From: Alkalihalobacillus alcalophilus ATCC 27647 = CGMCC 1.3604
Lineage (GTDB): Bacteria > Bacillota > Bacilli > Bacillales > Bacillaceae_D
Assembly (NCBI RefSeq): GCF_000292245.2
Contig: NZ_ALPT02000010.1
Location: forward strand, 5,475 to 69,474
Reading direction: 5' to 3'
Length of the DNA stretch: 64,000 nt
Shown: positions 1-8,131 of the stretch, in pieces
Layout: the number at the start of each line of letters is the position of its first letter
Numbering within the stretch: the stretch's first letter is position 1
Translations under genes and position numbers: made by a program
The notes under the pieces: model-generated
Told to the model about the DNA's origin: nothing
Database searches by the model: none
Seen by the model: only the letters and a program-made list of their open reading frames with translations

Positions 1-408
1 CAGTCTGAACACATCTCTTCGTAGGCTGTTGAAGGAAACTGTTCAGTAAAATGAAGTGAAGAAGAAGGTTCTTCTGCGTTAGAAATAGCAGATTGAGAAT
101 GGCGATATCATCAAGCCTCTCCACGACACTTAGCGAACAAAACCATACGGAGACTCCCGCGGGAATAAACCGTGGAGCGAGACCCCGCAAGGCTTGCCGA
201 GGAGGCTCGCAAGGTTCCCGCAGGACGCGGAGTATGGTTTTGGGAGCGACAGCCGGAGGGTCTATAAAATTTTCTTAATGCACAGTTTATCCGTTTGGTG
301 TGATTTGCGTTCTCGCTTTTCAAACGTGTCAAGGGCATTTGTTTAAGAGCTTCCCTATTCGCTCTGCCAACTAGTTGAACGGATTTTCTCGATGCGAAAG
401 TTGAGTAA
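1..408 (+). repeat. Interspersed hairpin repeat, copy A
   Basis: This is a mosaic non-coding repeat. Bases 1-56 are an inverted copy (two mismatches) of 50245-50300. Bases 54-263 match 50037-50244 in direct orientation (copy C). Bases about 250-408 match the reverse complement of 49497-49665 (copy B). The core lies at 139-241: the arm at 139-148 (AAAACCATAC) pairs with 232-241 (GTATGGTTTT), and GCGAG at 177-181 pairs with CTCGC at 206-210. The tail ends directly against the glyS stop codon at 409. Short open frames inside it are not conserved between copies, so I do not call them genes. Confidence 0.85.
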
Positions 409-2490
409 TTAACTAAAAACAATTGCCTGAAAATCAGCAAATGAATAAATGACACTTGCAAAAGCTTTCATTTGGGAAAGACGATTTTGTTTCACCTCTT
501 CATTTTCATCCATAACCATAATATGATCGAAGTATTGATCAATGACTTCTGTTGTTTGAGCTAGAGCATGAAAGGCTGAATCAAAATCTTTTGCTGCTGT
601 TGCTTCGGCGACTTGTTCTTGTACCTTCATATATGTTTGATAAAGGTTTTCTTCCTCTTCTTTTTGGAATAAGCTTGTATTAATTTCCATATCTCCGGTA
701 TGCTTTTTCGAGATGTTAGTAACTCGACTGAGTGCTTCCATAACTTGTTTAAATTGAGGTTGTTCAACTTGATGCATCAAAACATTCGCTTTTGCAACCG
801 TCGTCGATACTTCAGTGAAACCATTGGCAATAACTGCATCAATCACATCATATCGAATCGATTTTTCTTGAAGCATATGTTTCACTCTTAAACGAAAGAA
901 TGATAATAAATCCGCTTTGATCTCTGCTTTATCTCGTTTTAACAACTGACGCTCTTCGTTAAGACTTAGGCTAATATCAATTAATGTCTCTAATGACAAC
1001 GATAAATCATTATCTAATAGCATTTGAACAATACCTGTCGCTTGCCGACGTAGAGCATACGGATCTTGTGAACCTGACGGGATAAGCCCAATAGCAAAAC
1101 AAGTTGTAATCGTATCGATTTTCTCCGCTACACTAACGACCACCCCTACTAGTGACGATGGACTGCTATCACCAGCAAAACGTGGTTTATAGTGTTCGTT
1201 AATCGCTTCGGCTACTTCTTTATCTTCACCTGCTAGCTCCGCATACACTTGCCCCATCTTCCCTTGTAATTCCGTAAACTCATAGACCATTTGCGTCACT
1301 AAATCAAACTTAGCGATTTCAGCAACCCGGCTCGCTTTTTTCTTTTGTTCTGTACTTAAAGCTAGCTTATCCGAGAGCTCATTTGTTAAATACTGAACTC
1401 TTCTCACTTTATCAGCAATCGATCCAAGCTCTTCATGGTAAACGATGTTTTCAAGCTTAACAACTGCATCGTCAATTTTGAGCTTTTGATCCTCTTCATA
1501 AAAGAAAGCCGCATCTGATAAACGAGCTCTTAAAACTTTCTCATTACCACGTGCAACATTATTTAAATGTTCCGCGTTCCCATTACGGACAGTAACAAAA
1601 TAAGGGAGGAGCTCTCCTTCACTGTTTTCAACGGGAAAATAACGTTGATGCTCTCTCATTGAAGTTATGAGCACATCCTTAGGAATTTCTAAAAATTCAT
1701 CATCAAACTTCCCAAATAAAGCAGTTGGATATTCAACTAGATTATTCACTTCTTCTAATAAATCCTCATCAATCGGAATCAGCCAATCTTGTTCATGACT
1801 TAATTCCTGAATTTGTGAAATAATCATTTCCTTTCTTCTTTGTGGTTCAACGACTACATTTTGCTCACTAAGCGTCGTTACATAATTAGCGGGTGCAACT
1901 ATCGATACTTCCTCTCCTAAAAAACGATGCCCTTTAGAAATAGTCCCTGTTGCGATTCCTTCAATTGAAAATGGAATTACTTTTTCTCCGTACAAAGCGA
2001 TTAACCATTGAATCGGTCTTGCATAACGAAGCTGATAAGAGTTCCAACGCATATTTTTCGGGAAGTGAAGGGATAAGATAAGTTCTTTTACTGCTTCTAA
2101 AAGCTCAACCGTTTCTTTCCCTGCTGTAAAGGTGTTTGCATACACATACTCAACACCTTTTAATTCTTTAAAAAACAAGTCATCAACACTCACACCTTGC
2201 CCACGGGCAAATCCTTGTGCTGCTTTTGACCAATTCCCTTCATTATCTAAAGCGATTTTTTTCGCTGGACCTTTTGCTTCCCCTGTAATATCAGGCTGTC
2301 TATCAGCAAGACCTGTTACTAAAACTGCCAATCTCCTTGGAGTTGAAAAGGCACAAACAGACTGATACTCAAGCTTTTGTTCGTTTAACCAGCTGCTCAT
2401 TTTTTGCTCAAGCTGATTCATTGCATCTGTAATAAAACGAGCTGGTAATTCCTCTAATCCAATCTCTAATAAAAAATCATGAGCACTCAT
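409..2490 (-). CDS. glyS: Glycyl-tRNA synthetase beta subunit
   Basis: This is the beta subunit of the alpha2-beta2 bacterial glycyl-tRNA synthetase, which charges tRNA-Gly with glycine in the cytoplasm. The 693-residue protein has the usual family length. It opens with the characteristic LLEIGLEELPARF segment and keeps the central SMREHQRYFP motif and a C-terminal anticodon-binding-like region. The start codon overlaps the glyQ stop by one base (TAATG), so the two subunits are probably translationally coupled and share the T-box leader. The stop codon abuts repeat copy A, and I see no separate terminator, so the repeat hairpin may form the transcript end. Confidence 0.98.
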   Translation of the reverse strand: MSAHDFLLEIGLEELPARFITDAMNQLEQKMSSWLNEQKLEYQSVCAFSTPRRLAVLVTGLADRQPDITGEAKGPAKKIALDNEGNWSKAAQGFARGQGVSVDDLFFKELKGVEYVYANTFTAGKETVELLEAVKELILSLHFPKNMRWNSYQLRYARPIQWLIALYGEKVIPFSIEGIATGTISKGHRFLGEEVSIVAPANYVTTLSEQNVVVEPQRRKEMIISQIQELSHEQDWLIPIDEDLLEEVNNLVEYPTALFGKFDDEFLEIPKDVLITSMREHQRYFPVENSEGELLPYFVTVRNGNAEHLNNVARGNEKVLRARLSDAAFFYEEDQKLKIDDAVVKLENIVYHEELGSIADKVRRVQYLTNELSDKLALSTEQKKKASRVAEIAKFDLVTQMVYEFTELQGKMGQVYAELAGEDKEVAEAINEHYKPRFAGDSSPSSLVGVVVSVAEKIDTITTCFAIGLIPSGSQDPYALRRQATGIVQMLLDNDLSLSLETLIDISLSLNEERQLLKRDKAEIKADLLSFFRLRVKHMLQEKSIRYDVIDAVIANGFTEVSTTVAKANVLMHQVEQPQFKQVMEALSRVTNISKKHTGDMEINTSLFQKEEEENLYQTYMKVQEQVAEATAAKDFDSAFHALAQTTEVIDQYFDHIMVMDENEEVKQNRLSQMKAFASVIYSFADFQAIVFS

Positions 2491-3371
2491 TATTCTGCCT
2501 CCTCCTTTTTGAGCATAGGGAACCCTAATCTTTCTCTCTCATCATAATAAAGTTTTGCTGCCAAACGGGCTAACTGTCTAACCCTTCCAATATAGCCTGT
2601 ACGCTCCGTAACAGAGATCGCTCCTCGTGCATCCAGTAAATTAAATGTGTGCGAACATTTCAAAATATAATCATAGGCAGGAAAGACGAGGTTTTCATCT
2701 AAAGCTCGTTTCGCTTCTCCTTCGTAAGTGTTAAATAAACCAAACAGCATCTCTGTATCAGAAACTTCGAACGTATATTTAGAATGTTCGTACTCTGGCT
2801 GTTTAAAAATATCACCATACGTAAATCCTTCTACCCACTCAAGATCAAAAACATTCTCTTTGTCTTGAATATAAGAAGCTAAGCGCTCTAAACCATAAGT
2901 AATTTCTGCTGACACAGGATTCGCTTCAATACCACCTACTTGTTGAAAATACGTAAATTGAGTAATTTCCATCCCGTCTAACCAAACTTCCCAACCAAGT
3001 CCAGCACAGCCTAATGTCGGGTTTTCCCAATTGTCTTCAACAAAACGAATATCGTGTTCTAATGGGTTAATCCCTAAAGCCTTTAAACTATCTAAATAAA
3101 GTTCTTGAATATTAATTGGTGATGGTTTCATAATCACCTGAAATTGATGATGTTGATATAAACGGTTAGGGTTCTCACCGTACCGACCATCTGCTGGACG
3201 TCTTGACGGTTCTACATAAGCGACATTCCACGGTTCTGGACCAATCGTCCGTAGTAAAGTAAATGGGCTCATCGTCCCTGCCCCTTTTTCTGTATCGTAC
3301 GCTTGCATGATCATACAATTTTGTTTAGACCAAAATTCTTGCAAAGTCAAAATCATCGTTTGCACATTCAT
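2490..3371 (-). CDS. glyQ: Glycyl-tRNA synthetase alpha subunit
   Basis: This is the alpha (catalytic) subunit of heterotetrameric glycyl-tRNA synthetase, 293 residues. The class II synthetase core is highly conserved: EPSRRPADGRYGENPNR, HQFQVI and GLGWEVWLDGMEITQFTYFQQ are all visible. An in-frame extension upstream to 3506 would run through the T-box terminator, so I reject it. The ATG at 3371 is preceded by GGAGG at good spacing and matches the usual N-terminus (M-N-V-Q-x-M-I-L-T-L). It is the first gene of the glyQS operon, controlled by the leader upstream. Confidence 0.98.
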   Translation of the reverse strand: MNVQTMILTLQEFWSKQNCMIMQAYDTEKGAGTMSPFTLLRTIGPEPWNVAYVEPSRRPADGRYGENPNRLYQHHQFQVIMKPSPINIQELYLDSLKALGINPLEHDIRFVEDNWENPTLGCAGLGWEVWLDGMEITQFTYFQQVGGIEANPVSAEITYGLERLASYIQDKENVFDLEWVEGFTYGDIFKQPEYEHSKYTFEVSDTEMLFGLFNTYEGEAKRALDENLVFPAYDYILKCSHTFNLLDARGAISVTERTGYIGRVRQLARLAAKLYYDERERLGFPMLKKEEAE

Positions 3372-3444
3372 TTCTAATTCCTCCATTACTTGATCCATTT
3401 TTTGATATAAAATTGAGTTCATTTTGAAAACAGCAAAGACAAAA

Positions 3445-3491
3445 AAGGAAACTCTCGTCCCTATGCTGTCTTCCAGCATAGGGACGAGAGT
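3445..3491 (-). terminator. T-box intrinsic terminator of glyQS
   Basis: On the minus strand an 18-bp near-perfect stem (arms 3451-3468 and 3474-3491) is followed by a T-rich run. It overlaps the conserved T-box sequence, so it competes with the antiterminator, as expected for a tRNA-sensing leader. Confidence 0.95.
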
Positions 3492-3666
3492 TTCCCGCGG
3501 TTCCACCCTACTTATTTGTAAGTAATGATTCTTTCCTCACAAATCACTTTTTTCCGTTCTGCTCCAGAGTGCCTTCGTTATAGGTAAATGCCCTAGCTTA
3601 CACTATCCTAGGTTCGCTTTCATTCAGCTCTATAAGTACTATTCTCCTTCTTTGCAGCCTATCTAG
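3445..3666 (-). promoter_or_regulatory. Glycine-specific T-box leader
   Basis: This leader RNA senses uncharged tRNA-Gly and controls glyQS transcription. The T-box sequence AGGGTGGAACCGCGGG lies at about 3494-3509 on the minus strand. The stem I segment AACGAAGGCACTC resembles known glyQS leaders and places a GGC glycine specifier at 3571-3573. The terminator is at 3451-3491. Pairing of the UGGA bulge with the NCCA end of uncharged tRNA would favour the antiterminator. The architecture matches the compact glyQS class without stem II. Function follows from the family; the specifier position is read from the sequence. Confidence 0.96.
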
Positions 3667-3673
3667 TATTCAT

Positions 3674-3702
3674 ATTTTATAAAAAAAAAACTCCTCTGTC
3701 AA
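3674..3702 (-). promoter_or_regulatory. SigmaA promoter of glyQS
   Basis: On the minus strand TTGACA (3697-3702) and TAAAAT (3674-3679) are separated by exactly 17 bases. This is a near-consensus vegetative promoter whose start would fall at about 3666, just before the T-box leader. Confidence 0.85.
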
Positions 3703-3854
3703 TCCTTAATATTCTATACGGAAAGTTTCATTTTTAAACAACTCATCTCATTTAAGAAAAATAAACGAATATCGGATTAGCCTTACAAATAAAAATGAAA
3801 TGATGGCAAAGTTACAAAGTGAAAAATCTACTTAAAGCTAGGAGGAGTGAAAAA

Positions 3855-4079
3855 ATGAGTGAACATTTAGAGTGGACCATACATGACCCTTATACGTATC
3901 AAAACTTATCTAATCTTGAACAACAAGTCATTGGTGTACAAACGACACAAGGTTCCGTAAGAGGTGTGTTAAAACATGTTTATCCCGATCATATCATCGT
4001 TGAGATGGGCGGGACCCCCTTCCATATTCGAACACAGGAAATTGTCTGGTTTTTCCCAGCACGCTCAACCAAAACATAA
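3855..4079 (+). CDS. YuzF-like DUF2642 family protein
   Basis: This is a 74-residue protein of the small DUF2642/YuzF type, whose function is not established. The core has the pattern G-V-Q-T-T-x-G-S-V-R-G-V-L followed by H-I-I-V-E-M-G-G-x-P-F-H-I-R, which suggests a small beta fold. The ATG at 3855 follows a strong AGGAGG; the longer frame from 3819 has no ribosome site. It is followed after about 60 bases by the manganese catalase gene on the same strand, so the two are probably co-transcribed. Related proteins occur in spore formers, and a link to the spore or stress coat is only an inference. Confidence 0.75.
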   Translation: MSEHLEWTIHDPYTYQNLSNLEQQVIGVQTTQGSVRGVLKHVYPDHIIVEMGGTPFHIRTQEIVWFFPARSTKT

Positions 4080-4139
4080 ATCACCTTCATACAAACGTTT
4101 CTAATAAGGATGATTTATATGAAAGGTGGGAACAAAATT

Positions 4140-5030
4140 ATGATGAAGCGAATTAATAAACTCGCAATCGCTCTCCCTGTTCCTGAACATGGGGATATAA
4201 ACGGGGCTTCTATTGTCCAAGAATTATTAGGTGGAGAGTTTGGAGAAATGTCGACCTTGAACAATTATATGTTTCAATCCTTTAATTTTCGAGGCAAAAA
4301 AAAATTCAAACCTTTTTATGATCTCATCGCTAGTATTACCGCAGAGGAATTTGGGCACGTCGAACTAGTAGCGAATACAATTAATTTAATGTCCTATGGT
4401 AATACACATCCTGGCGCTCCTGATACAGCCCCTTTACAAATTGGCAAAGATAAAAGATATTCTTACCACTTTACAACAACGGCCCAAACCGCTGTTCCTG
4501 GTGATAGCATGGGCAACCCTTGGAATGGTAGTTATGTACACGGAAGTGGGGCTTTAGTGGAAGATCTCTTGCACAATTACACACTCGAAATCGGAGCAAG
4601 ATTACACAAGATGCGTGTTTATGAAATGACGACAAACCCAACAGCAAGAGAATTATGTGGGTATTTATTAGTACGTGGTGGTACTCATATTATCGCTTAT
4701 GCAAAAGCAATTGAAGTCGCTACAGGAGTGGAGATTGGCAAAATGCTCCCTGTACCAAGACCAGATAATAATGCCTTTGACCATGCAAAAAAATATATCG
4801 AACAAGGACTTTCTAATGTTCTATACACTTGGGGAGAAAAAGAATATCGTGACATTAATCAAATTTGGAAAGGACCTAACCCTGAAACAGGCGAACCATT
4901 AAGAGTAATCGATGGAACTCCAGAGGGTGCCCCTATTCCAGATTTAGAGGATAAACCAGAAATGTTTGTCCCTGGGATTGATCAAGATGATTATGAAAAG
5001 ATATTAAAAAGACTAAAAGCTGGCTTGTAG
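4140..5030 (+). CDS. Manganese catalase family protein
   Basis: This 296-residue non-haem catalase would use a dinuclear manganese centre to disproportionate hydrogen peroxide. The four-helix ferritin-like core is visible. Ligand candidates are the Glu in GEFGEM, the E-E-F-G-H-V-E motif, the Glu of YTLEIGAR and the His of RGGTHIIAY, matching the Glu3-His2 set of the family. The C-terminal tail is proline- and acid-rich, as in YdbD-type catalases. The ATG at 4140 lies nine bases after GGTGGG; the earlier ATG at 4110 lacks a site. This two-gene + strand unit interrupts the otherwise conserved glyQ-recO spacing, which suggests a lineage-specific insertion. Confidence 0.92.
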   Translation: MMKRINKLAIALPVPEHGDINGASIVQELLGGEFGEMSTLNNYMFQSFNFRGKKKFKPFYDLIASITAEEFGHVELVANTINLMSYGNTHPGAPDTAPLQIGKDKRYSYHFTTTAQTAVPGDSMGNPWNGSYVHGSGALVEDLLHNYTLEIGARLHKMRVYEMTTNPTARELCGYLLVRGGTHIIAYAKAIEVATGVEIGKMLPVPRPDNNAFDHAKKYIEQGLSNVLYTWGEKEYRDINQIWKGPNPETGEPLRVIDGTPEGAPIPDLEDKPEMFVPGIDQDDYEKILKRLKAGL

Positions 5031-5067
5031 CAATAAAAATAGGTGAGAATTCACGTTATTCTCACCT
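5031..5067 (-). terminator. Terminator after recO
   Basis: A 10-bp perfect stem (5041-5050 with 5058-5067, loop of seven) is followed on the minus strand by ATTTTTATTG. It separates the convergent catalase and recO transcripts. Confidence 0.8.
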
Positions 5068-5088
5068 AAGTGCTTAGGACAACCTTAT

Positions 5089-5865
5089 TTATTTCTCTTT
5101 TTCTTTTGTAATATCCAATTGTACATCCATTTTCTCCAATTGCTCTATAAACCGTTTAGACTTTAATGTCAGTCCAACATATTCGTCATAGTACGTCGAA
5201 ATAATCCGTTTCAGTTCTTTTTTTGTATCGTCTTTTAACGAAATTTTCCCTAATCGGTTTAAATCCATATAAAAGAATAAACGTAGTAACCTTGCCGTTC
5301 GCTCACTTATTCGCAGAGCATGATCATCCTTATAAACACATTGTCCGCACAGAAATCCTGCTTCTCGGATCGAAAAAGCAACAGGGATAAACGTTCCTTG
5401 ACAGCTTGCACAATGATCCAATTGTGGCTTTGCTCCCGCTACTGCTAACATCTTCATTTCATAAATACGTAAAAGGACTTCTGGATCAATACCTTCATCT
5501 AAATAATGGAGCATTTGATAAACCAATTCAAATAAATACGGATTGACCTCTTTTTCTTCGGTTAATCGGTCCAACAACTCAACCACATAACTTGCATACG
5601 ACGCTAAATAAAGATCATTACGGACCTCTTTAAACGAGTCGATGATTTCTCCTTGATTTAACGTTCCTAGACCTTGGTGCTTTTGGATTAAAAAAGTTCC
5701 GTATATAAATAGTTGAGATACAGAAGCTAATCGGCTTTTAGGCTTTTTAGCCCCTCTTGCCATTACACCGACTTTCCCTAATTCTCGCGTGTATAAAGTG
5801 ATTACTTTATTAGTTTCTCCATAATCAGATGAACGAATAATAATTCCTTCTACCTTTTGTAACAT
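5089..5865 (-). CDS. recO: DNA repair protein RecO
   Basis: RecO helps load RecA onto single-stranded DNA in the RecFOR recombination pathway. The 258-residue protein has the N-terminal OB fold (VEGIIIRSSDYGETNKVITLYT), an alpha-helical middle and a four-cysteine zinc motif (CASC at about residue 147 and CGQC about 25 residues later), as in Gram-positive RecO. It lies downstream of era and yqzL, the standard Bacillus order, and is the last gene before a terminator. Confidence 0.97.
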   Translation of the reverse strand: MLQKVEGIIIRSSDYGETNKVITLYTRELGKVGVMARGAKKPKSRLASVSQLFIYGTFLIQKHQGLGTLNQGEIIDSFKEVRNDLYLASYASYVVELLDRLTEEKEVNPYLFELVYQMLHYLDEGIDPEVLLRIYEMKMLAVAGAKPQLDHCASCQGTFIPVAFSIREAGFLCGQCVYKDDHALRISERTARLLRLFFYMDLNRLGKISLKDDTKKELKRIISTYYDEYVGLTLKSKRFIEQLEKMDVQLDITKEKEK

Positions 5866-5905
5866 CTACTTCACCACTTTTAATAAACATGGTGCACAAA
5901 CGTGA

Positions 5906-6055
5906 TTAATGATTAGTAGGTGCGTCTAAATCTTCACTTACAACTGCTGTCTCTTGTTCGAATTGTTGATCTGAGTCTCGTTCTAACTCTTTAATTAACA
6001 AATACATGTCAACGTTTCCTGTCATTGAAAAGACCTTCCAAGAAAAATCGAGCAT
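5906..6055 (-). CDS. yqzL: Small conserved protein YqzL
   Basis: This 49-residue reading frame reads MLDFSWKVFSMTGNVDMYLL at its start, closely matching the YqzL family found between era and recO in Bacillus. The rest is acidic (ELERDSDQQFEQET). A GGTGG at 6065-6069 precedes two adjacent ATG codons (6058 and 6055); I prefer the second because it matches the family N-terminus. No function is established. Its position suggests co-transcription with recO. Confidence 0.85.
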   Translation of the reverse strand: MLDFSWKVFSMTGNVDMYLLIKELERDSDQQFEQETAVVSEDLDAPTNH

Positions 6056-6248
6056 CATCAGATTCCACCTTTCTTTGAAGATTACACTTAAACACGTCTT
6101 ATCACTATCATGACCTTGTTTGCACGAATCATGTTATGGAATAATTACTAATTTATTATCCTTGACAAATCAAAAATTTGTTTTATTATTTTATCTTGTC
6201 TTTTGATATTTATGATCATGTATGTTTATTATACGTGGATACAAGATC

Positions 6249-6277
6249 AAAAAACAATGGCCATTCGCACAGCCACT
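6249..6277 (-). terminator. Probable terminator after era
   Basis: On the minus strand AGTGGC (6272-6277) can pair with GCCATT (6256-6261, one wobble) followed by G and a run of six T. The stem is modest, so termination may be partial, leaving yqzL and recO either on read-through or on their own promoter. Confidence 0.5.
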
Positions 6278-6333
6278 GCTTTTTTCTTCACTTTAACCTA
6301 GCCCATTTTGATCTCAAACATGCCAGATCATGA

Positions 6334-7248
6334 TTAATATTCGTCTTCTCTAAAACCATAATCCCGTAAATGAGTCGATTTATTACGCCAATCTTTTTGA
6401 ACTTTTACCCATAATTCTAAAAAGACTTTTGAACCTAAAAGGGCTTCAATATCAGCACGTGCTTGTTTTCCAACTTCTCGTAAAACCTTCCCTTGTTTCC
6501 CAATGACAATCCCTTTTTGAGAATCACGTTCGACAATAACCGTCGCCCCAACATAGACGGTTTCGCTACCTTCCCTACGCTTAATCTGCTCAATCACAAC
6601 TGCAATCGAATGAGGTACTTCTTCTCTCGTCATATGTAAGACTTTTTCACGAACTAATTCGGCAATAATAAATCGTTCTGGATGGTCCGTAACTTGGTCA
6701 CTCGGATAATATTGTGGTCCTTCATCTAAATAACCAACAATTTGTTCGAGTAAGGTCGTCACATTATTTCCTTGTAAAGCCGATATCGGCACAACTTCAT
6801 CAAAGTCATATTTTGTCCGATATGTTTCAATCACACCTAATAACTTCTCAGGATGAACTTGGTCAATTTTATTAATTACAAGGAATGTTTTCGCTTCGGT
6901 TTCTTTTAAACGTTCAATAATAAATTCTTCTCCTGGACCAAAAGATTCCGTTGCATCAACAACATATAAAACAAGGTCTACTTCTCTTAATGTATTTTGG
7001 GCGACCTTCATCATAAAGTCCCCTAATTTATGCTTTGGCTTATGAATACCCGGTGTATCAATAAAAACAATTTGAGCTTCATTAGTCGTGTAGACCCCTT
7101 GTACTTTGTTACGTGTCGTTTGCGGCTTATCTGACATAATCGCTATTTTTTGACCGATTACTTGATTAATTAATGTAGACTTTCCAACATTAGGGCGGCC
7201 AATAATCGAGACAAACCCTGATTTAAAACTTTTTTGTTCGTTATTCAT
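6334..7248 (-). CDS. era: GTPase Era
   Basis: Era is an essential GTPase that binds the 3' end of 16S rRNA and helps mature the 30S subunit. The 304-residue protein shows G1 GRPNVGKST (17-25), G3 DTPG (64-67), G4 NKID (126-129) and a C-terminal KH domain with VIGKQGKVLREVGKQAR. The ATG at 7248 follows CGGAGGA; an upstream in-frame ATG would lie deep in cdd. The start overlaps the cdd stop by eight bases, so the pair is translationally coupled. YbeY, a 16S-processing nuclease, is encoded nearby. Confidence 0.98.
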   Translation of the reverse strand: MNNEQKSFKSGFVSIIGRPNVGKSTLINQVIGQKIAIMSDKPQTTRNKVQGVYTTNEAQIVFIDTPGIHKPKHKLGDFMMKVAQNTLREVDLVLYVVDATESFGPGEEFIIERLKETEAKTFLVINKIDQVHPEKLLGVIETYRTKYDFDEVVPISALQGNNVTTLLEQIVGYLDEGPQYYPSDQVTDHPERFIIAELVREKVLHMTREEVPHSIAVVIEQIKRREGSETVYVGATVIVERDSQKGIVIGKQGKVLREVGKQARADIEALLGSKVFLELWVKVQKDWRNKSTHLRDYGFREDEY

Positions 7249-7639
7249 GTAAATCCTCCGATGTAAATGCTCCTGGTAATAACTCAATAACAGTTGTTTC
7301 TTGAATCTTACCCGCTAAATTCGATAAATAAACCGGCGTTGTTTGCTCACATAGCTCGACCATGACTTGGCGACAAGCTCCACATGGTGAGCACGGACCT
7401 TCTGTATCAGCCACAATGGCGACTGCCTTTACTTTTCTATTCCCGTCTGAATAAGCTTTAAACAAGGCCGTTCTTTCTGCACAATTTGTTAAACCAAAAG
7501 AAGCATTTTCGATATTAGCCCCATGATAGATTTGACCATCATCCATTAGCAATGCGGCTCCTACCGGAAATTTAGAATAGGGAACATACGCATTCTCCCT
7601 CGCTTTAATGGCTTCTTTTATTAGCTTGTCCTTTTGCAT
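7241..7639 (-). CDS. cdd: Cytidine deaminase
   Basis: This enzyme deaminates cytidine and deoxycytidine to uridine and deoxyuridine in pyrimidine salvage. The 132-residue protein is the small tetrameric type. Zinc ligands Cys53, Cys86 and Cys89 and catalytic Glu55 sit in TNCAERTALF and PCSPCGACRQV. The substrate-binding ANIENASFG segment is intact. It lies between dgkA and era as in B. subtilis and overlaps era. Confidence 0.98.
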   Translation of the reverse strand: MQKDKLIKEAIKARENAYVPYSKFPVGAALLMDDGQIYHGANIENASFGLTNCAERTALFKAYSDGNRKVKAVAIVADTEGPCSPCGACRQVMVELCEQTTPVYLSNLAGKIQETTVIELLPGAFTSEDLHE

Positions 7640-7675
7640 AACATTCTCCTTTAGTCATAAAACCCTAGTTTTTTA

Positions 7676-7709
7676 GTGTCTCCACTCGTGTAAAGATGAG
7701 CGGAGACAC
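7676..7709 (-). other. Strong hairpin in the dgkA-cdd gap
   Basis: GTGTCTCC at 7676-7683 pairs perfectly with GGAGACAC at 7702-7709, and the stem continues with CTC/GAG after one mismatch. Neither strand has a T-run after it, so it does not look like a standard terminator. It may be a processing or stability element in the mRNA leader of cdd. Confidence 0.55.
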
Positions 7710-7729
7710 ATTCATATTTAATATGTTCT

Positions 7730-8131
7730 TTACAGCAACACCCATAACTCTAACAACGGTGGTAAAAAAAGCATTAAGCCAATAATAGCAGCAAATAGAC
7801 AGTAAACAAATACGGCCGCCGCTGCAATATCTTTGGCCCGCTTTGCTAATGGATGGTAATCATCAGTAATCATATCAACCGTTCTTTCCACTGCTGTATT
7901 CATAATTTCCATTGAAAACATCCCAGCGATCACGAGTAATAATATCATCCATGATGTAAGGGAAAATGAAAGAGTCCAAGCCGCCATAAGCGTCACAGCG
8001 GCAACAAAAAGGTGAATTTGCATATTTTGTTCATTCTGTATTACATGTTTTAACCCTTGACAAGCATAACCGAAGGAACGAAGAAATCTCTTAAACCCTC
8101 TTTTCTGTCTATCTTGTAAGGCCATATTCAT
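7730..8131 (-). CDS. dgkA: Undecaprenol/diacylglycerol kinase DgkA
   Basis: This small membrane kinase of the DgkA family phosphorylates undecaprenol in Gram-positive bacteria, feeding lipid carrier into wall synthesis. The 133-residue protein has three transmembrane helices (about 40-58, 60-78 and 105-125) and the family core EIMNTAVERTVD followed by A-K-D-I-A-A-A-A-V. The reading frame begins 23 bases inside ybeY, with a second ATG two codons on, so translation is likely coupled. Confidence 0.95.
   Translation of the reverse strand: MNMALQDRQKRGFKRFLRSFGYACQGLKHVIQNEQNMQIHLFVAAVTLMAAWTLSFSLTSWMILLLVIAGMFSMEIMNTAVERTVDMITDDYHPLAKRAKDIAAAAVFVYCLFAAIIGLMLFLPPLLELWVLL

Noticed and set aside
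93..278. Open frame in repeat copy A (and the similar frame 50077-50352 in copy C)
   Set aside because: It lies across a structured GC-rich hairpin, has no ribosome site, and the two translations diverge after the core.
1..408. Insertion sequence or MITE from a known transposon
   Set aside because: No transposase, no clear target-site duplication, and copies are mosaic with different ends, so I only call an interspersed repeat.
3372..3506. N-terminal extension of glyQ
   Set aside because: It would translate the T-box terminator and antiterminator; the family start at 3371 has a good Shine-Dalgarno.
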